Below, in pieces: positions 50,823 through 63,800 of a stretch of DNA of 64,000 nucleotides (positions are counted from its first letter, which is position 1; every line of letters begins with the position of its first letter). Source of the DNA: Xiphophorus maculatus (Eukaryota; Chordata; Actinopteri; Cyprinodontiformes; Poeciliidae); NCBI RefSeq assembly GCF_002775205.1, contig NC_036450.1, forward strand, positions 18,371,479 to 18,435,478. Reading direction: 5' to 3'. The position numbers and the translations under genes are program-made. The notes beneath the pieces are model-generated. The model was not told the DNA's origin, did no database searches, and was given only the letters and a program-made list of their open reading frames with translations.

Positions 50823-53800
50823 GTGAGTTAATAAACGGATCCTCGGCGCCCGGGATGGGGACTACTTTACCTGATCGGCTAGCTCCATGACTAGCTTCGC
50901 TAAGGGCTTTTTCGTGTTAGGAGGGGTAGTTGCGCTTTTCTTGGCGGGCTTCCAAGCCTGTCCCTTGACTTTTTATATTTGCTGTCAGCAGCGCTGGTGG
51001 TCATGTGCCTGTCATGTAAAAGTATCTGTTGTAACCTCGCTCAACCTGTTCGCAATGAGACAGCAGCAGTTAGCAGCTAGCCGCGGCTAGGTGCTACATT
51101 ACCTTGTATTAGCCGGGCTAGCTGAGAAGGCTAATCTATGCGAATACCAGAAGCCTTTGGTTTTAGTTAGGACTTCCCAGTACTTACACTCTCGTAAATC
51201 AGTTTTATACCAAAACACGCATTAAAAACTGTTATAGTATTTATCCTACGTGTCCATAAAACCCGAAACTACAATGTTATAAGCTCTTTATAATGTTGTA
51301 TGTTAGTGCACTGTCACTAAAAGACAGAAACTCTGAGGCCTCTGATCAGAAACCAGTCTATTCAGATATAAGTTACAGTGTTTTTGTCTGGAGTTAGCCG
51401 AGTTTTTTTTCTCCCGTGGAATCACTGATGAGTCACCTTTTAAAGTTGTAGAGTTTAGTCGATGAGCATACAAATATTTCCCACCTAAAGTTTTGATCAC
51501 AGTTGTCTTACAGTGAACAAACTATTTATTATGAGCATATTTTTTTCTGGTCTGTACGAATCTTGCGTCTCATGCTATTTAACCACCAAACTTATCATAA
51601 ACTTATCAAGTAAACCTGATAGTGGAATTATGTCTGATGGGGTCAGTGCAAACAAAAGTAATATCCCCTTTTTAAGCCATTTGCAGTCTTTTAAAAATAT
51701 TTCACCAGTCACAGGAAATACTCTTAATAGTTGTTTACATCACAAGCTGGCCAAATATGGCATTTTCTGACTCTCCATTGAAATGTGTGTGTAATGTATC
51801 AGTAAAATCAGTTGTTTTCATTGTATTTTATGTAGAAACAGAAAGTGTAACAAGTTTTAACACTACAGAAATTATAACTGTTATATTTTTTTGTAACAAT
51901 AAGTTATTTTGATTAATGCAGAGTTAAGTTAAAGATGGATAAAAAAAACAAGAAGAGCAGTTTTTAAGTGCTTATTTTTAAATAATGTTCTGTTTTGCGA
52001 GAATAATAAGTTGATAATAGCCCGACCACCTGGTCCAATAGTCAGTCTTGCAGTTATCCTTAATCATTTGTACCGTCATACCTGAAAAATTATATGGCCT
52101 AAACATATTTCCAACATATTTCATGCAAGACCTTCAATATTCTTGAAGATCTTTGTTTTAGACTTTGAAAAAGTTCTAACTTTCTCCATATTTTCCGTAC
52201 TGGGCCTTAAATTACTTATAGATAATGATGTTTTTGAGAAATAACTTGATGGTATTTTTTTCTGTGAGATGTAGTTCTGATTTGTGTTTTTCTTTAGGCT
52301 GTCGCAACTTAACAGGCCTGGGAAACTTTAACAAGTTCTCCATGAACTTGTAGGGAAAACATTTATTTCATTAGTCGGCTAAAACCCTTTATCAGTAACT
52401 CTGTGCTGTAAAATGAGGCTAAAGTTGCATCATGTAGGTTCAAAAGTGCTTGCTACACATACCAGAACAGAAACTCACACTTTTAATTCGACAGTTCTGT
52501 CTAACTTAAGTTAAAGTTAACGCACAACTTGCTTAAGATAAAAAGTAAGAAAAATAAAAGTAAATTTATCTTTTGTAATTTGTAGAGATCTTAAATTCAA
52601 CATTAAAGTTACTAAATCTTGCAACGATCCTATTCAAACAGCCAAATTAGTTTTCTATTTAGGATGAGAAACGGCCTCCATTCAGCCAGCTGATTGGAAG
52701 CGCATTGACCTGAGCGCTTTTACTGGTATTTCATTAGATGGACTTAAAACTGATGGTAAATTTTACAGTTGGAAGCTCTGAAACCCTTTGACAGCAGTGA
52801 GTAGCCCATCCTCTCATGAGCTCCTCTCTGTGTTTTCCTTTTTCAGGTGTGAGCTGTGATGCATGTTTAAAGGGCAACTTTAGAGGAAGGAGGTTTAAGT
52901 GTCTAATTTGCTACGACTACGACCTGTGTGCATCGTGCTACGAGAGCGGGGCCACCACAACACGACACACCACAGAGCATCCCATGCAGTGTATATTAAC
53001 CAGAGTAGACTATGGTAAGCCCCTATCGAGGGAAACTTGAGCATCCTATCGAGTCCATGCGGATTTAATATCTTTATTTCTCTGGCTGTCACGAACAGAT
53101 GTTTTTATTAATGTTTCTTTTTTTTTGCAGATTTGTATTATGGAGGAGACACCTTTTCGGTGGAACAACCTCAGTCGTTCACATGTCCTTATTGTGGTAA
53201 GATGGGCTTCACGGAGACGTCCTTACAGGAGCATGTCACCTCAGAGCATTCGGAGACGTCCACAGAGGTGGTGAGTGTCCTGGGATTTTTTCTTTCGCCC
53301 TGCAGGTCGAGCATCAACGCTGTCGCTGATGTGCTGGACGTTATTCAGTCGGCTGAAATGTCTTTGAGACATCTAGAGCTGTGTCTCTTTCCCCTTTTCT
53401 TTTCAATGAGACAGACTTTTTATTTGAAGCATCTTTTCTAAATAGTTCTTCAACCTCTCTTAAGAGTCTTTAAAGTGTCAGTTTTATTTAATTTTTCTTT
53501 ACGTCAAATGTTTTTTCCAGATATTTCAGTTTATTTCTTCCACCTGGTATTTTTCAGCTTAGCGATGTTCCCTACTCATTTTGGAAAAGTTGCAATAGTA
53601 GGGGAAAGGAACACAAGAGTATCAAAAACCTGTTGCCATAAATTTACTGCAAGTTTTAGTATTTTATACTTCAAGGTGGCTGCAAATGACCATACACAAA
53701 TGGCGTTTATTACAATGTCTGATGCTTTACACTTTGTGCATTCTGCATTCAAACCATGAGCCACTAAGGCTGAGAAAACTTGAGTTTAATTCAGTCATGT

Positions 53801-56800
53801 AGGTGCATGTAAAATAGAAATGATTTCAGGCTTCTCCCTTTTATTTTACGGCGTCTCTCTCTAAAAGTGAGAGATAGGCTGGAAATATTAGAAAGTATGG
53901 AACCAGTCAAAACCACACCAAAGTGCCTGGGGTGCTGGGTGCCATGATAACACGGTTTATTTAGTTGAGAACAGCTCATAAAAAACGGTGGCAAGTAATT
54001 AATGATAAATTATGCCTTTTTAAACTTGTTCTGACGGTCTTATGCCATAAATATGCCATTTGGTTATTTGAATGCATTAATCATCTAGTGTGATTAATGC
54101 ATCACAGGGATGATACTTAAGGAGTTTTTTTTTATTGCAAATCAGTGAGAAAAAAGAGTGGATCTGGACATCAATTGAAGACCCACATCAACACTTTGCC
54201 AACCCAGAGTTCATTGTCTTCATGATGGTGTTTATTACATATGAACTATTTATAATATCTGAGATCTGACTGATTAGAAACACCGCAGACGTTCATTTTT
54301 AAAGGAATGGGATAATATGTGGAGAGCTATTTTGACACATCCAGGTCATGTATGTAGAACATCTGATGTCTCATGTAGTCAGATGTATCAGTCCTTTTAA
54401 AAATGGTTCTGTATGTAACACATGTTGCTCTTTGGAGGCATCGAGTGCCTGAAATGTTACTTTGTCAAAGTTTTGATGTGGGAGCTGGAAATGGACCATG
54501 ACTCTTTGCACACATCTTTCATCCAGCTTCCTATTCATGCTAACAAAAAGGTGTTTCCACTTCAGGAAGCTTTTCAGGAACCAGTGTTGTTTTCTGGAGT
54601 AGTTTTAAAGAAGACATCTTCCCAAGATGTTGAAATCTACCCAGACATGGAGGTGAAACCTCTTTGATGGGCCCAAGCATTTCTTACCAGTTAAATATTC
54701 ACCCCCATTTAGTTTTAGTCATCTATCTTTCCTCTTTGTAATTCATATTTACTGGAAATATATATTACTAAAACAATGTTCTCTATTGTTTGGAAACACA
54801 GGTAATTGAGTTTGAGTTTAAATACATGATTAAATCTGCCACTCCTCGTGGAAATATATAAAGTACGGCTTTCAGCGTCTGCACAAATGCTTCATAAAAA
54901 CATCCCTTAAATCTTTTTCATAAAGAGATTTTAATTGGTTGAAATATTTTTTTTTTATGTTTATGTGGTGTGGTACAGATGGCACTAGTCACAACTCCTC
55001 AAATATTCATTTATTGTTTGAGGGAGCAAACTTACAATGACACTGTCACTGCAGCTGCTGCTGTATGAGTGGTTTGTCTCCCTGAGATGCACATCTGACA
55101 GGCTTCAATTATTGAAAGTCTTGGGATTACTGCAAACATCATCTGAGTTAAAACTGGTGGGAGTTATCTACATAATAAGCTTGGTTTAGGAACCCCAAAG
55201 TGGAAATGCACATAACGAGTGGCTTTGGTGGAGACAAAAGTTCAGTACAGTTTAGTTCCAAGGAAAAAACACACAATTAGGAGAGTCTGCAAAAACACTT
55301 GTTGTGTTTTAAAGAAATATTGTTTCGCTACCTCCTATTTTCTGTCCTATTTATGGACACACACAATCAGGTAATCATTTTCTAACGTAAAGTTATTTGA
55401 AATCTGCATAGTCATATATTATTGTTGTATCAATTGTTAGATTGTTGATATTTAAAGATTAAAGTTTGCTGGGCCCATCAGGTTAGAGCAGGAGCTTAGA
55501 CGTTCTGTCTGTCGTTGGATGAAAAGCTGCCTGCAATGAGCTAATTTGGGCTTTGTTGCATTTTTGGGCCTAGATGGCATCACTGTTGTTCAATAATTGA
55601 AATTTAGCATGCAGCTGCTTGTGTTGTTCCATCCAAAGTCCTACGATGTCTCTAAAGGAACCCATCCACTTGCTCTCTCTTCAGATCTGTCCAATCTGCG
55701 CTGCCTTGCCAGGAGGCGATCCCAACCATGTGACGGACGACTTTACAGCTCACCTCACCCTGGAGCACAGAGCGCCAAGAGATTTAATATCCTTTTTTTC
55801 CCCCCGCGGGACATTTCTGTCTTTTGGCTTGTTCTGATTTAAAGTGATTCACATTTACGTCGTACACTGTCAAGGTTTCACCTTAACAGTCCCCTGTTTA
55901 CGACGAGTCCAGTAGTGTTCGGCACGTACGTAGGATGTTCCACCCAGGGCGAGGAATAGGTGGCCCCAGAGCTCGACGGACAAATATGCACTTTACTAGC
56001 GGCTCCACGGGGGGGCTCTCATCCTCCTCATCACAGAGCTCCACTTACACCCCCAGTAACAGAGAGACAATGGACCCAATCGCAGGTGAGCCTCATATGC
56101 AGTACTTTATCTTGTGTTGGCGTCCCTGATGAGCAGAAAAGTTGGTCTTAAAAACACAAATATGTACATTAAATAGGATTCTGCAGTGATAGTTTATATT
56201 CTACAGTAACAAAGGTTAGCAAAGTTTGTCAAAACTTAGTTAAAGTAGGACAATTTGAAATAAACATAGGTTTAAATACAAAGTACAAAAATCAGGGTTG
56301 CTTCAAGTGGTCAAGGTTAAAAATTAATAGCAATTTTAGAGTATAGAGCCATACACATGTTTTTCAAAACGGATGATCACTTCAGAAACATCTGCTATAA
56401 ATTATTAGAAAAGTTTTTTTTTAATTTATACTAAATTTGTGTTAGTATAGGGTTGGCAGCTCTAGAGGAGATGTGACATTTTGACATCAGGAATGTGCAG
56501 GAATCCATCTGTTTGATTAATTACTGTCCATCTGGGGTGTGATCGTAATGATTCCACTGAGTTGCCACATTAAACCTGGTAGAACGATCTCTAGATGTGG
56601 ATTGCTGCTGAAAAAGTGGATTATTACTAGAAATATCTCTGTGATTCACATTATTTGCTTCTGCACAGCGAAAGGAACCCAGGCAATATCTTTCCTTTGT
56701 TTGGCCACTTCAAGCAACTTCGAATGAAACCAGCTGATACTGTAATCATTACACCTGATATATGCTACTTAAGATGGCTCTGGTGATTAAGTATTCCTAT

Positions 56801-59546
56801 TTGTTGACCAAATTACAAACTTTCACTAGGACTTAAAGAATTATGAGATTCATCACCATTGATATTGTTTATCATATTTTCACCTCGTAGCTCATTGGGA
56901 GTCACCTTTTTGGTGCAGAAATATGTTGAAACAATCCAACTGTTTAACTTTTTGTATTTTCCATAGACTCAGCTTAGCTATCTTATAAGTGCAAGAAAAT
57001 TTTATTTAATTTAAATGACAATCATTTCTGATTAAGCTGCCTTTTTGTACCTAAATGATTTGTAGTTCCTTTTTACATCATTTAGCCAATAAAAAATTTG
57101 GTTTTAAAAAGGTTGCATACAAGCACGGCACTGAAAATAAATGAAAACGCCTACACTGCAAAAACCAAATCTTACCAAGAAATGTTGGTTTAGTTTCTAG
57201 AGCAAATATCTTAGTTTTGTCTTATTAAACGTGTTCAAGCTTACAAGTAACTTTTCAGCAAGATATAGCAGCTTGATTTAATGATTTCTTAGTATTGTTG
57301 AAAAGGTACCAGTTAAATATGAAATAATCTGCTGGTGGAACAAGACATTTTAACTTGTATGGGAAAAACATGATCCATTAGCAAATTATTTTCACTTATA
57401 ACCTGTATTTTTTTTTATCAATCAAAATTTATCAAGAAATAACTGACTTAAAACAAGCTCTTGTTTCATTTTGAAAAGTTACTTGAAAGTTCATACACTT
57501 AAAATAAGACAAAACCAATATATTTGTGCTAGAAACCAGTCCGAAAATGCTTAGCTGGATTTTGTGTTATCTAAAGTGTATTATCTAAACACCACTTTAA
57601 CAAACAAACTCATCCAAAAATTAACTTTTTAAAGGAACGGACTAAAAGTTGCCTTGTGTCTCCTGCAGAGTTGTTGTCTCAGCTGTCCGGTGTGCGGCGG
57701 GCTGCGGGGGGCCAGATAAACTCGTCGGGCCCCTCGGCCTCCCAGCTGCAGCAGCTCCAGATGCAGCTGCAGCTGGAGCGGCAGCAGGCGCAGGCAGCCC
57801 GGCAGCAGGTAGAGGCGGGCCGCCACGCAACTCGACGTGGCAACAACCCCAACAACACGGGCAACTCTATCCCTCCGCCTAACTCGTCCACTGCCAACAC
57901 CAGCGCCGTGGGTGATAGCAATCCCGCTTCCTCCTCCCAAAGCTCCCAGTTTCTATTAGCACGGTGAGTGGGGTCAGTCCATCATGCGTGACCCAGTGGT
58001 ACTCGAAGCCCTTGAACTGTTGTTTGTTTTATTTTGATTTTACGTGACCAAAACAGAGTACATGATTCTCAGTTGGACTTTAGTCTGGACTTTAACATCA
58101 ATTTGTTTGAATCTAAACCTCAATTTTCAGCTTTTAACAAGCTTTCTTTCTGTATTGCACAGTATTTAGCTCCATACGTCTTTCAGTCAACTGATAATAA
58201 TGCTTAATGCCCACAGCATGATGCTGCCATGTAACACTGGGAAAGTGGTGTAGGCCTAAAAGTTCAGTTTTGGTCTCATCTGGCAGAGCATATTCTGCCA
58301 CATGTTACAAATTCTTTCATTTCTCAGTAATTTACAAATTCTTGTCTATCACATTAATGCTAATGAACAACATTGAAGTTTGTGACTTTAATGGATCAAA
58401 ATGTGAAAACGTTTATGGGTTGTGATTGCATTTGTATGGCTTTGGAGCTTAGACTGAACTGTTCCTGTACATAGATTCAGAGATGTTTAGACCTGCTTAT
58501 TAACCAGTGAGAGGAGAAAACATGTGATCACAAATAGTCAGGGATTAATGTATATCTTTCACAGGATCAAATGTCACGCATAAAGTAACTTTTTTTTTTT
58601 TGTAAAACATCTCAGCTTTGAAGTAAATTAACATGCGTGCTGAATTAATAACTTTAGGGTTGAAGCTACCGATTAATGTAGCCATCAATATTCTGTTGAT
58701 TATTCCATTGATTAGTCGGTTATAAATCTGAAGAAATTGTCACTTTCTGCAGATTTTTGCATTTAACCACTTGAGCTTTTATACAGCATTAAAAATGTAC
58801 AAAAATGCAAATAAATAAATGCTTTTTGAATAAGAAAAAAAACATAATTTTTGCCTAAAATCTAATAACGCGACACTTCTTTAGCGTTGATGATTTGTGG
58901 CAAAGGATCCATCTACGACTAAACTAATACGTCTAACATTAAGATGTGAAAAGCTCAGCAACTTCTGCTTGACTTGGCATGTATACAGTGTAGGGCTGAT
59001 CTATGTTTATTAACCAGTTGATATCTGGATTACAAAAGGTGCCTAATAGATTCAGTCTTAGATTCAGAATTTGAACCAGCAGGCTATATTTACATATTTT
59101 TTTGTACTGTTTTGGCATAATTATTGATCTGAGTGTGTTCTTTTAACAAATGGCAAGCTTCAGAATCTAATTATTTATTACTAAATCAGTTGATAACTAT
59201 TCCAACAATCACAATTAATCAGATTAATTGTTTCAATCCTAAATAACTTAACATTCTTTTTTTTTTTTTTCTTTCTTCCAGCTTGAATGAACCCAAGATG
59301 TCGGAAGCGGAGCGCCAGTTCCTAGAAGGAGAGCGAGCCGACCGCAGCTTGTTCGTCCAGGAGCTGCTGCTGTCGACGCTGATGCACGAGGAGAGCTCCT
59401 CCTCCGACGAGGACGAGCGCCGAGACTTCGCTGACTTCGGAGCCATGGGCTGCGTGGACATCATGCCTTTAGACGTGGCGCTGGAGAACCTCCAGCTCCG
59501 AGAGAGCAGCTCTTCGGGGAGGGAGCCTCCGCCGCCTCCTCTTTGA
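50807..59546 (+). CDS. kcmf1: E3 ubiquitin-protein ligase KCMF1, 7 coding exons
   Basis: KCMF1 (potassium channel modulatory factor 1) is a cytosolic ubiquitin ligase that works with UBR4. The joined exons give 389 residues (human 381). Visible in order: ZZ-type C6H2 finger with C9, C12, C24, C27, C33, C36, H46 and H50; C2H2 finger C80/C83/H96/H101; second C2H2-like finger C110/C113/H131/H136; Ser-rich linker; Gln-rich coiled coil about 228-255; Leu-rich SLFVQELLLSTL near 330-340; acidic SSSSDEDE; conserved MGCVDIMPLDVALENL; and a proline-rich C-terminus. The start MSRHEG and the finger region are nearly identical to human, so identity is secure. Intron 4 is AT-AC (U12 type). The gene lies about 3 kb downstream of itga1 on the same strand with no sign of shared function. 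Confidence 0.96.
50823..52846 (+). other. kcmf1: kcmf1 intron 1
   Basis: GT-AG. Its first 300 bp remain CpG-rich and contain the 14-bp palindrome CTAGCCGCGGCTAG at 51077-51090. The rest is AT-rich with nothing recognised. Confidence 0.7.
52847..53014 (+). CDS. kcmf1: kcmf1 exon 2 (ZZ zinc finger)
   Basis: Residues 6-62, containing all eight C6H2 ligands: CDAC, CLIC, CASC and HTTEH. Phase 1 donor TATG|GTAAGC. Confidence 0.97.
53131..53270 (+). CDS. kcmf1: kcmf1 exon 3 (C2H2 finger)
   Basis: Residues 62-108: LYYGGDTFSVEQPQSFTCP, then finger C80-x2-C83 / H96-x4-H101. Phase 0 donor GTG|GTGAGT. Confidence 0.97.
53271..55684 (+). other. kcmf1: kcmf1 intron 3
   Basis: GT-AG, 2.4 kb. One 12-bp-arm hairpin (54072-54083 / 54091-54102); no other feature recognised. 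Confidence 0.7.
55685..55786 (+). CDS. kcmf1: kcmf1 exon 4 (second finger), ends at an AT-AC intron
   Basis: Residues 109-142: ICPICAALPGGDPNHVTDD then HLTLEHRAPRDL. Homology ends exactly at TTA|ATATCCTTTT. Confidence 0.95.
55787..55901 (+). other. kcmf1: kcmf1 intron 4: U12-type AT-AC intron
   Basis: 115 bp. The 5' end ATATCCTTTT is a full match to the minor-spliceosome 5' splice site. CCTTAAC at 55881-55887 matches the U12 branch-site core, with its adenosine about 15 nt from the 3' end. The intron ends GTTTAC|GAC. Both flanking exons keep phase 0 and homology. Confidence 0.93.
55902..56085 (+). CDS. kcmf1: kcmf1 exon 5
   Basis: Residues 143-204: DESSSVRHVRRMFHPGRG, Arg/Gly-rich, then a Ser-rich stretch and NRETMDPIA. 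Phase 1 donor GCAG|GTGAGC. Confidence 0.95.
56086..57668 (+). other. kcmf1: kcmf1 intron 5
   Basis: GT-AG. Contains the MITE-like element at 57153-57575; otherwise AT-rich and unremarkable. Confidence 0.7.
57153..57575. mobile_element. MITE-like element with decayed inverted ends
   Basis: The left end ACTGCAAAAACCAAATCTTACCAAG is typical of a frequent teleost MITE. The right end GCTTAGCTGGATTTTGTGTTATC is its diverged complement. The interior has mirrored TAGTTTCTAGAGCAAATATC and ATTTGTGCTAGAAACCAG blocks. Confidence 0.6.
57669..57963 (+). CDS. kcmf1: kcmf1 exon 6 (coiled coil)
   Basis: Residues 204-302: ELLSQLSGVRRAAGGQINS, then a Gln/Leu heptad-like coiled coil and an Asn/Ser-rich linker, ending SSQFLLAR. 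Much more GC-rich than its surroundings, so long spurious frames are open on the other strand. Phase 2 donor CACG|GTGAGT. Confidence 0.95.
57964..59281 (+). other. kcmf1: kcmf1 intron 6
   Basis: GT-AG. Contains the Tc1 remnant at 58055-58445; the rest is AT-rich. Confidence 0.7.
58055..58445 (-). mobile_element. Tc1/mariner-derived remnant, antisense
   Basis: In family order: GGACTTTAGTCTGGACTTTAAC, CACAGCATGATGCTGCCA, TTTTGGTCTCATCTGGCAG, and a terminal-type end with GTTTGTGACTTTAATGG..AAAATGTGAAAACG. No frame survives. Confidence 0.6.
59282..59546 (+). CDS. kcmf1: kcmf1 exon 7 (C-terminus)
   Basis: Residues 302-389: MSEAERQFLEGERADRSLF, ELLLSTLMHEESSSSDEDE, the conserved MGCVDIMPLDVALENL and a REPPPPPL end before TGA. 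Confidence 0.97.
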
Positions 59547-60800
59547 TGTCCGAGCATCAAGCAGACTGTGTCCTCTGTGCTGCAACTGTCAGTGAAGGGG
59601 CAGCAGACAAGTGCGGTCCTCCCTGGCCCCGCCCTCCTCCTTTTCTCTCTCTCCGTCTCCCTGTCTCTTTCTCCCCTTCTCTCCTCTATCTCCTCAGTTT
59701 GTTTTTGGTGATTGTAACTTAAGGCCCGTCACCGTAACTTGTTACATTGTAAACAAAACTAAAAGAGATCAATTGGAATAAAATGTTCATATGGGGAAGG
59801 AAGCAAGAGAAGAGATTTATATGAATATAAATATATATATATAAAATATATATGAAGTTGATAATCAATCCACTTAACTTTTCTTTATCAGGTAAGTTCT
59901 GCAGGCAGCTTTGCTTCCTGTGACATGTGAAGGGCCCTCCATATAAATACTCCACATTCAGAAGTCATAAGAACACAAGCCCCTCTGATGAAGCTGCTGT
60001 GTGTGTTTAATGATCATTAATAAATAAAAAGTGCTTGGATGGGTTACCATAACTTACCGCATGCAGTTATTTGCAGCGTGCATGACCTTTGATGACCCCG
60101 TCATCGAAATTTTGTACTTTTTGTTTTTCTTTAAAAATATCCCAAAGCTTTCGACTCTTTCAAACGGTTACATCGAATATGGCTTAAGTAGCATACTGAC
60201 TCACTTGCAGACATCAGTTTCTTGACTGTCTTGTTAGGGCTTTTTTTTTTTTCATCGAGTATTTCGAAATGAAGAAAAACAACTGGGATCTGGAGAAAAC
60301 GCCGCGATTTGAGAATCCAGTTTGACTTTTCTGTATTACGGCTGCAGACGCGAAAGCCACGAATGTAAGAAAGGAGTTTTGCCTCTGGATGTTAATCTTT
60401 AGTTTGGAGATTTTAAAGCACAGTATAGTTTTTAATTTATGAACGACTTGATCCGGTGCTCCTCCGCTCTGCTTGTGTCAGACCACATGCTTTCAAAGGC
60501 TTGTTTGACTTTCGCTGGAGCTTCATTTATTTTCTTTTTTTCCTCCCTCCTCCGTAACTCAACTCTTTTTTTTTAATTTTCTGATTAAAGCTAGCACTTT
60601 CTATTTATTTATACCTGTTTTTATGATTTGTTTGAGCCTTGACACGGATCATGCCACCTTCATGCCTCTACTTTTACCCTCTATGTAAAGAAATGTACAA
60701 TATTTTTTTTTTTTGCGTTAACTTTCATAATGATTCTTTGACATGGGCAGACTTTTTTTAAAGTGTAAATTTAGATTACAATAAATATGGCACACATCTT
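59547..60800 (+). other. kcmf1: kcmf1 3'UTR
   Basis: Begins with a CT-rich stretch. Candidate poly(A) signals are the overlapping AATAAATAAA near 60019-60028 (short form) and AATAAA at 60780-60785 (long form). Which is used, or both, cannot be told here. Confidence 0.5.
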
Positions 60801-63800
60801 TTGATGGAAGTGAAAACCTCCGTTCTTTGGCACATTGTCTTTTTTCATATTCGTTTTGTTAAAAGTAATTTGGTAAAATTCCTGAACTTGGGGATGGGCT
60901 TATTAGCTTTTCAAATACCACTATTTTGAAAATAAATAGTTATTTCAAATGCTTGTCGCTCAAAGACCAAAAGATCTCTTTTTATTTTTATTTATTTTTT
61001 TGTTGTCACAGTTTAGTAAAGCATAGCTTGTGCCTTTTGTGCTTTGTGTACTTAAAAACGTTCATATATAATTTAGACTTGGATATAATTGAAAACATTT
61101 ATTTCAGTAATTGAAAAGAAAAAGTGGAGTGTATAGATGTAAAACGCAGAGATTGAAATGGGTAGATAGCTTTTTTTAATTTTAATTATTGTTTTTATTT
61201 TGAACATGATAAAACGTAGCGGAGCGACACCAGCAGCCGAAGTGGCTTGTCAAAGCTTTGCTGATTGTGGAAACTTCACACAGGATCTCAAACATCTTTG
61301 ATTCTTCGTCTCCGCCAGAGTTGACGTCGAAACCAAATGCAAAATGTACTTAATCTGAAAAGCAAACGTTTGACCACAGATTAGCCCTTCTTTTTTCTCC
61401 TTGGGTAAGGTGATTCTGACATCATCTCTGGTTCAGGAATGGCATAAGGAAAATATTTTTAATGGCTGTTGCCCATGTTGGTTACGCGTATGTTTGTTGT
61501 TTTCTTTATTTAGTGCCAATTAACAACAAATGTTGTCTTGAGACATTTACATACAAATTCTGCTTTAGAGTTCTCTCTTCGTTTTTACACTTTTCTCTGT
61601 GGCTTTCCTTCCACTCAATTTTCTATTAACATGCTTGCATTCAGCACTCACACAAAAAACAGCCCTGCTCTGTAGCAATTCCATTTTGTTGCTCACTATC
61701 CTTCTTGGTGTTATCAACTCCTGTCAATACAACTCAAGCCAGGATTATTCCCAAGAATTTATGTGGGAATAAACACCTCTGCTGAAATCCTTTTGTAATT
61801 GCATTTTATTTAGTATTTAATTTCTGTAATTAAATTAAATGAACACTATAATCACCAAAACAAACACTTAAAGCACATGACTGTGCTTAATGAATCCACA
61901 CAAGTGTCAATTCATGAGCAGAGTTACTAAAAGCTTTTCCCCAATATTGTACTGAGATGCACCTGCACGATTCTGGCAAAAACTCATTGCACTCTTTTCG
62001 ACAGCGGTGATGCTGAGGCTACTTCTCTATGCAAAATGTTAGCAAACGTTGAGTTCAAAAATGTTCTAGCTCAGCCAAATACCAACTTTTTCAAATACGA
62101 TCAAAACATTTTGACATTTTTCCTTGTCTTTCACAAATCGTCACCGTCATTTTGGTTTGTCTTGTACGATCTTGTCACACATCAACCCAGCAACAAGGGA
62201 GCTTTTCTAAATTCCCCTAAATGCATATATAATTCTTGGTAAATTAGTAAATAGATGTAACAGATATATTATAACTATATTAATCTTAGTTTATTTCAGA
62301 ACTAAGCAGTTCTTAACTGCTTAGGGCTGTTTTTGTTTCCTCAAGAAATGTACACATCCAAGTCGTCCGTTTTTCGGGAAGAAATTAGTATTCATTCCAG
62401 AACTCCTTAAAAATGACAAGTACATCAATCTCTAATGACTCAAAATGTATTTCTCCAATTTGGTTTTGTTTGCATTCTCTTCCTATGATCCAATCTTAAA
62501 ATTTTGCTGAAGGATGTTCAAAAAGTGCTGAAAATACATATGTAAACTGAAGCTGGAAAAGTTTTAAAATATTGACGAAAAAATAATTGGACCCATGAAT
62601 TGAGCTGCCCCAAACTAAACAATCTTAAACCAAAGGGACGCCTGCATAAAACTACAGGACCCAGTGGCTGTTTTGTCCTTGTGTGTGAGGGCCTGTGAAC
62701 CAGCTGTCCGTGTCACTCCTTTATAGTTATTGTTAGAAACAAATGGTGTCTGCTGGATAACTTTCATGATAACTTGGGGCAGCTGGCACTTCCTAGGAGC
62801 CCAGCACCAAAAAACAACACAGATTGAGTTTCAGCTTGAAAGGAGACTGTAGTTTGTCGGTGTGCAGGATTTAGGTGGAGCTGCAGGGTCAGTAATGTGA
62901 AACGCCACCTGAAATGGTGAAAAATGTTTAGATAAATATATGATGTAATGGATTTGATCCAAAAATATTAGATTTTTGATTTTTTATTTTCACTCTTGAA
63001 AGCACAGAATGGAGAGAAGAGGCTCATGGGAATCATGTTGTGACCAGGTGAATTCTAAAAGGGATTTCCTGGATTTTAATGCTAACTTCGTGATTTGAAC
63101 GACTCTGCAGACGTTTCTCTTGACTTACTTTCTGCTATGCTTCATCAACAGTTTTCTACACCCATTAAAAGCCTGTGCATGTCTGATCCTCACCGGTAAG
63201 CCAATATGAGCCTTCTTCCACTGTGCACCTGCTTGGAGGTTTGCTCCATATTTCTTTTTGCTTCACTGCGAGAGGCAATTTGCACAAAGTGGATGGAATA
63301 ATGACAAATCCACCAATCAACAGCCAGGAAGCTAAAGGTCTGACACAATTGGTTGTTCTGGCAGGGTACCGATACCAAACACAACTCAAAACTGATGACA
63401 AAGCAAGCTGACGCTCATCGTCTGGAACGGCCTCGCCATGATTCCCATTGGAAAATTTTGGACCATGCTCAAAAGCCAGGTCAGTCCAAGAAAACCACCC
63501 AATTTAAATGAACTGTTCATGGAAATGTTTGACAAAAAAACTTAAAAAAAACATAAAATATGAATTCTTATTTGAAACTACATTCAAACCAACATTAACA
63601 TGGGGTTTAGGTGGGTAGGAAAATGACTATAAAATGGGTGTGCTTGATTTGAAATTTATTTGAAAGCATGCAAAAGCTCCCATATGTCTCGTCTCTGGGT
63701 AGATTTCCTTAATAAGAAGCCCACTATGAGCATTACTTTGTTTAGAATCCATGCACATTCTGGCAGTGATGTGAGAATTAAAAACAAAAAGTCTTAAAAG

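Noticed and set aside
55787..55842. Reading kcmf1 exon 4 on past RDL into ISFFSPRG
   Set aside because: Homology stops at RDL; the following bases are the U12 5' splice site and intron.
57629..57940. 103-codon antisense ORF
   Set aside because: Shadow of the GC-rich kcmf1 exon 6.
63165..63411. 62-78 codon ORFs on both strands near the window end
   Set aside because: No recognisable domain, no splice context, and lengths expected by chance.
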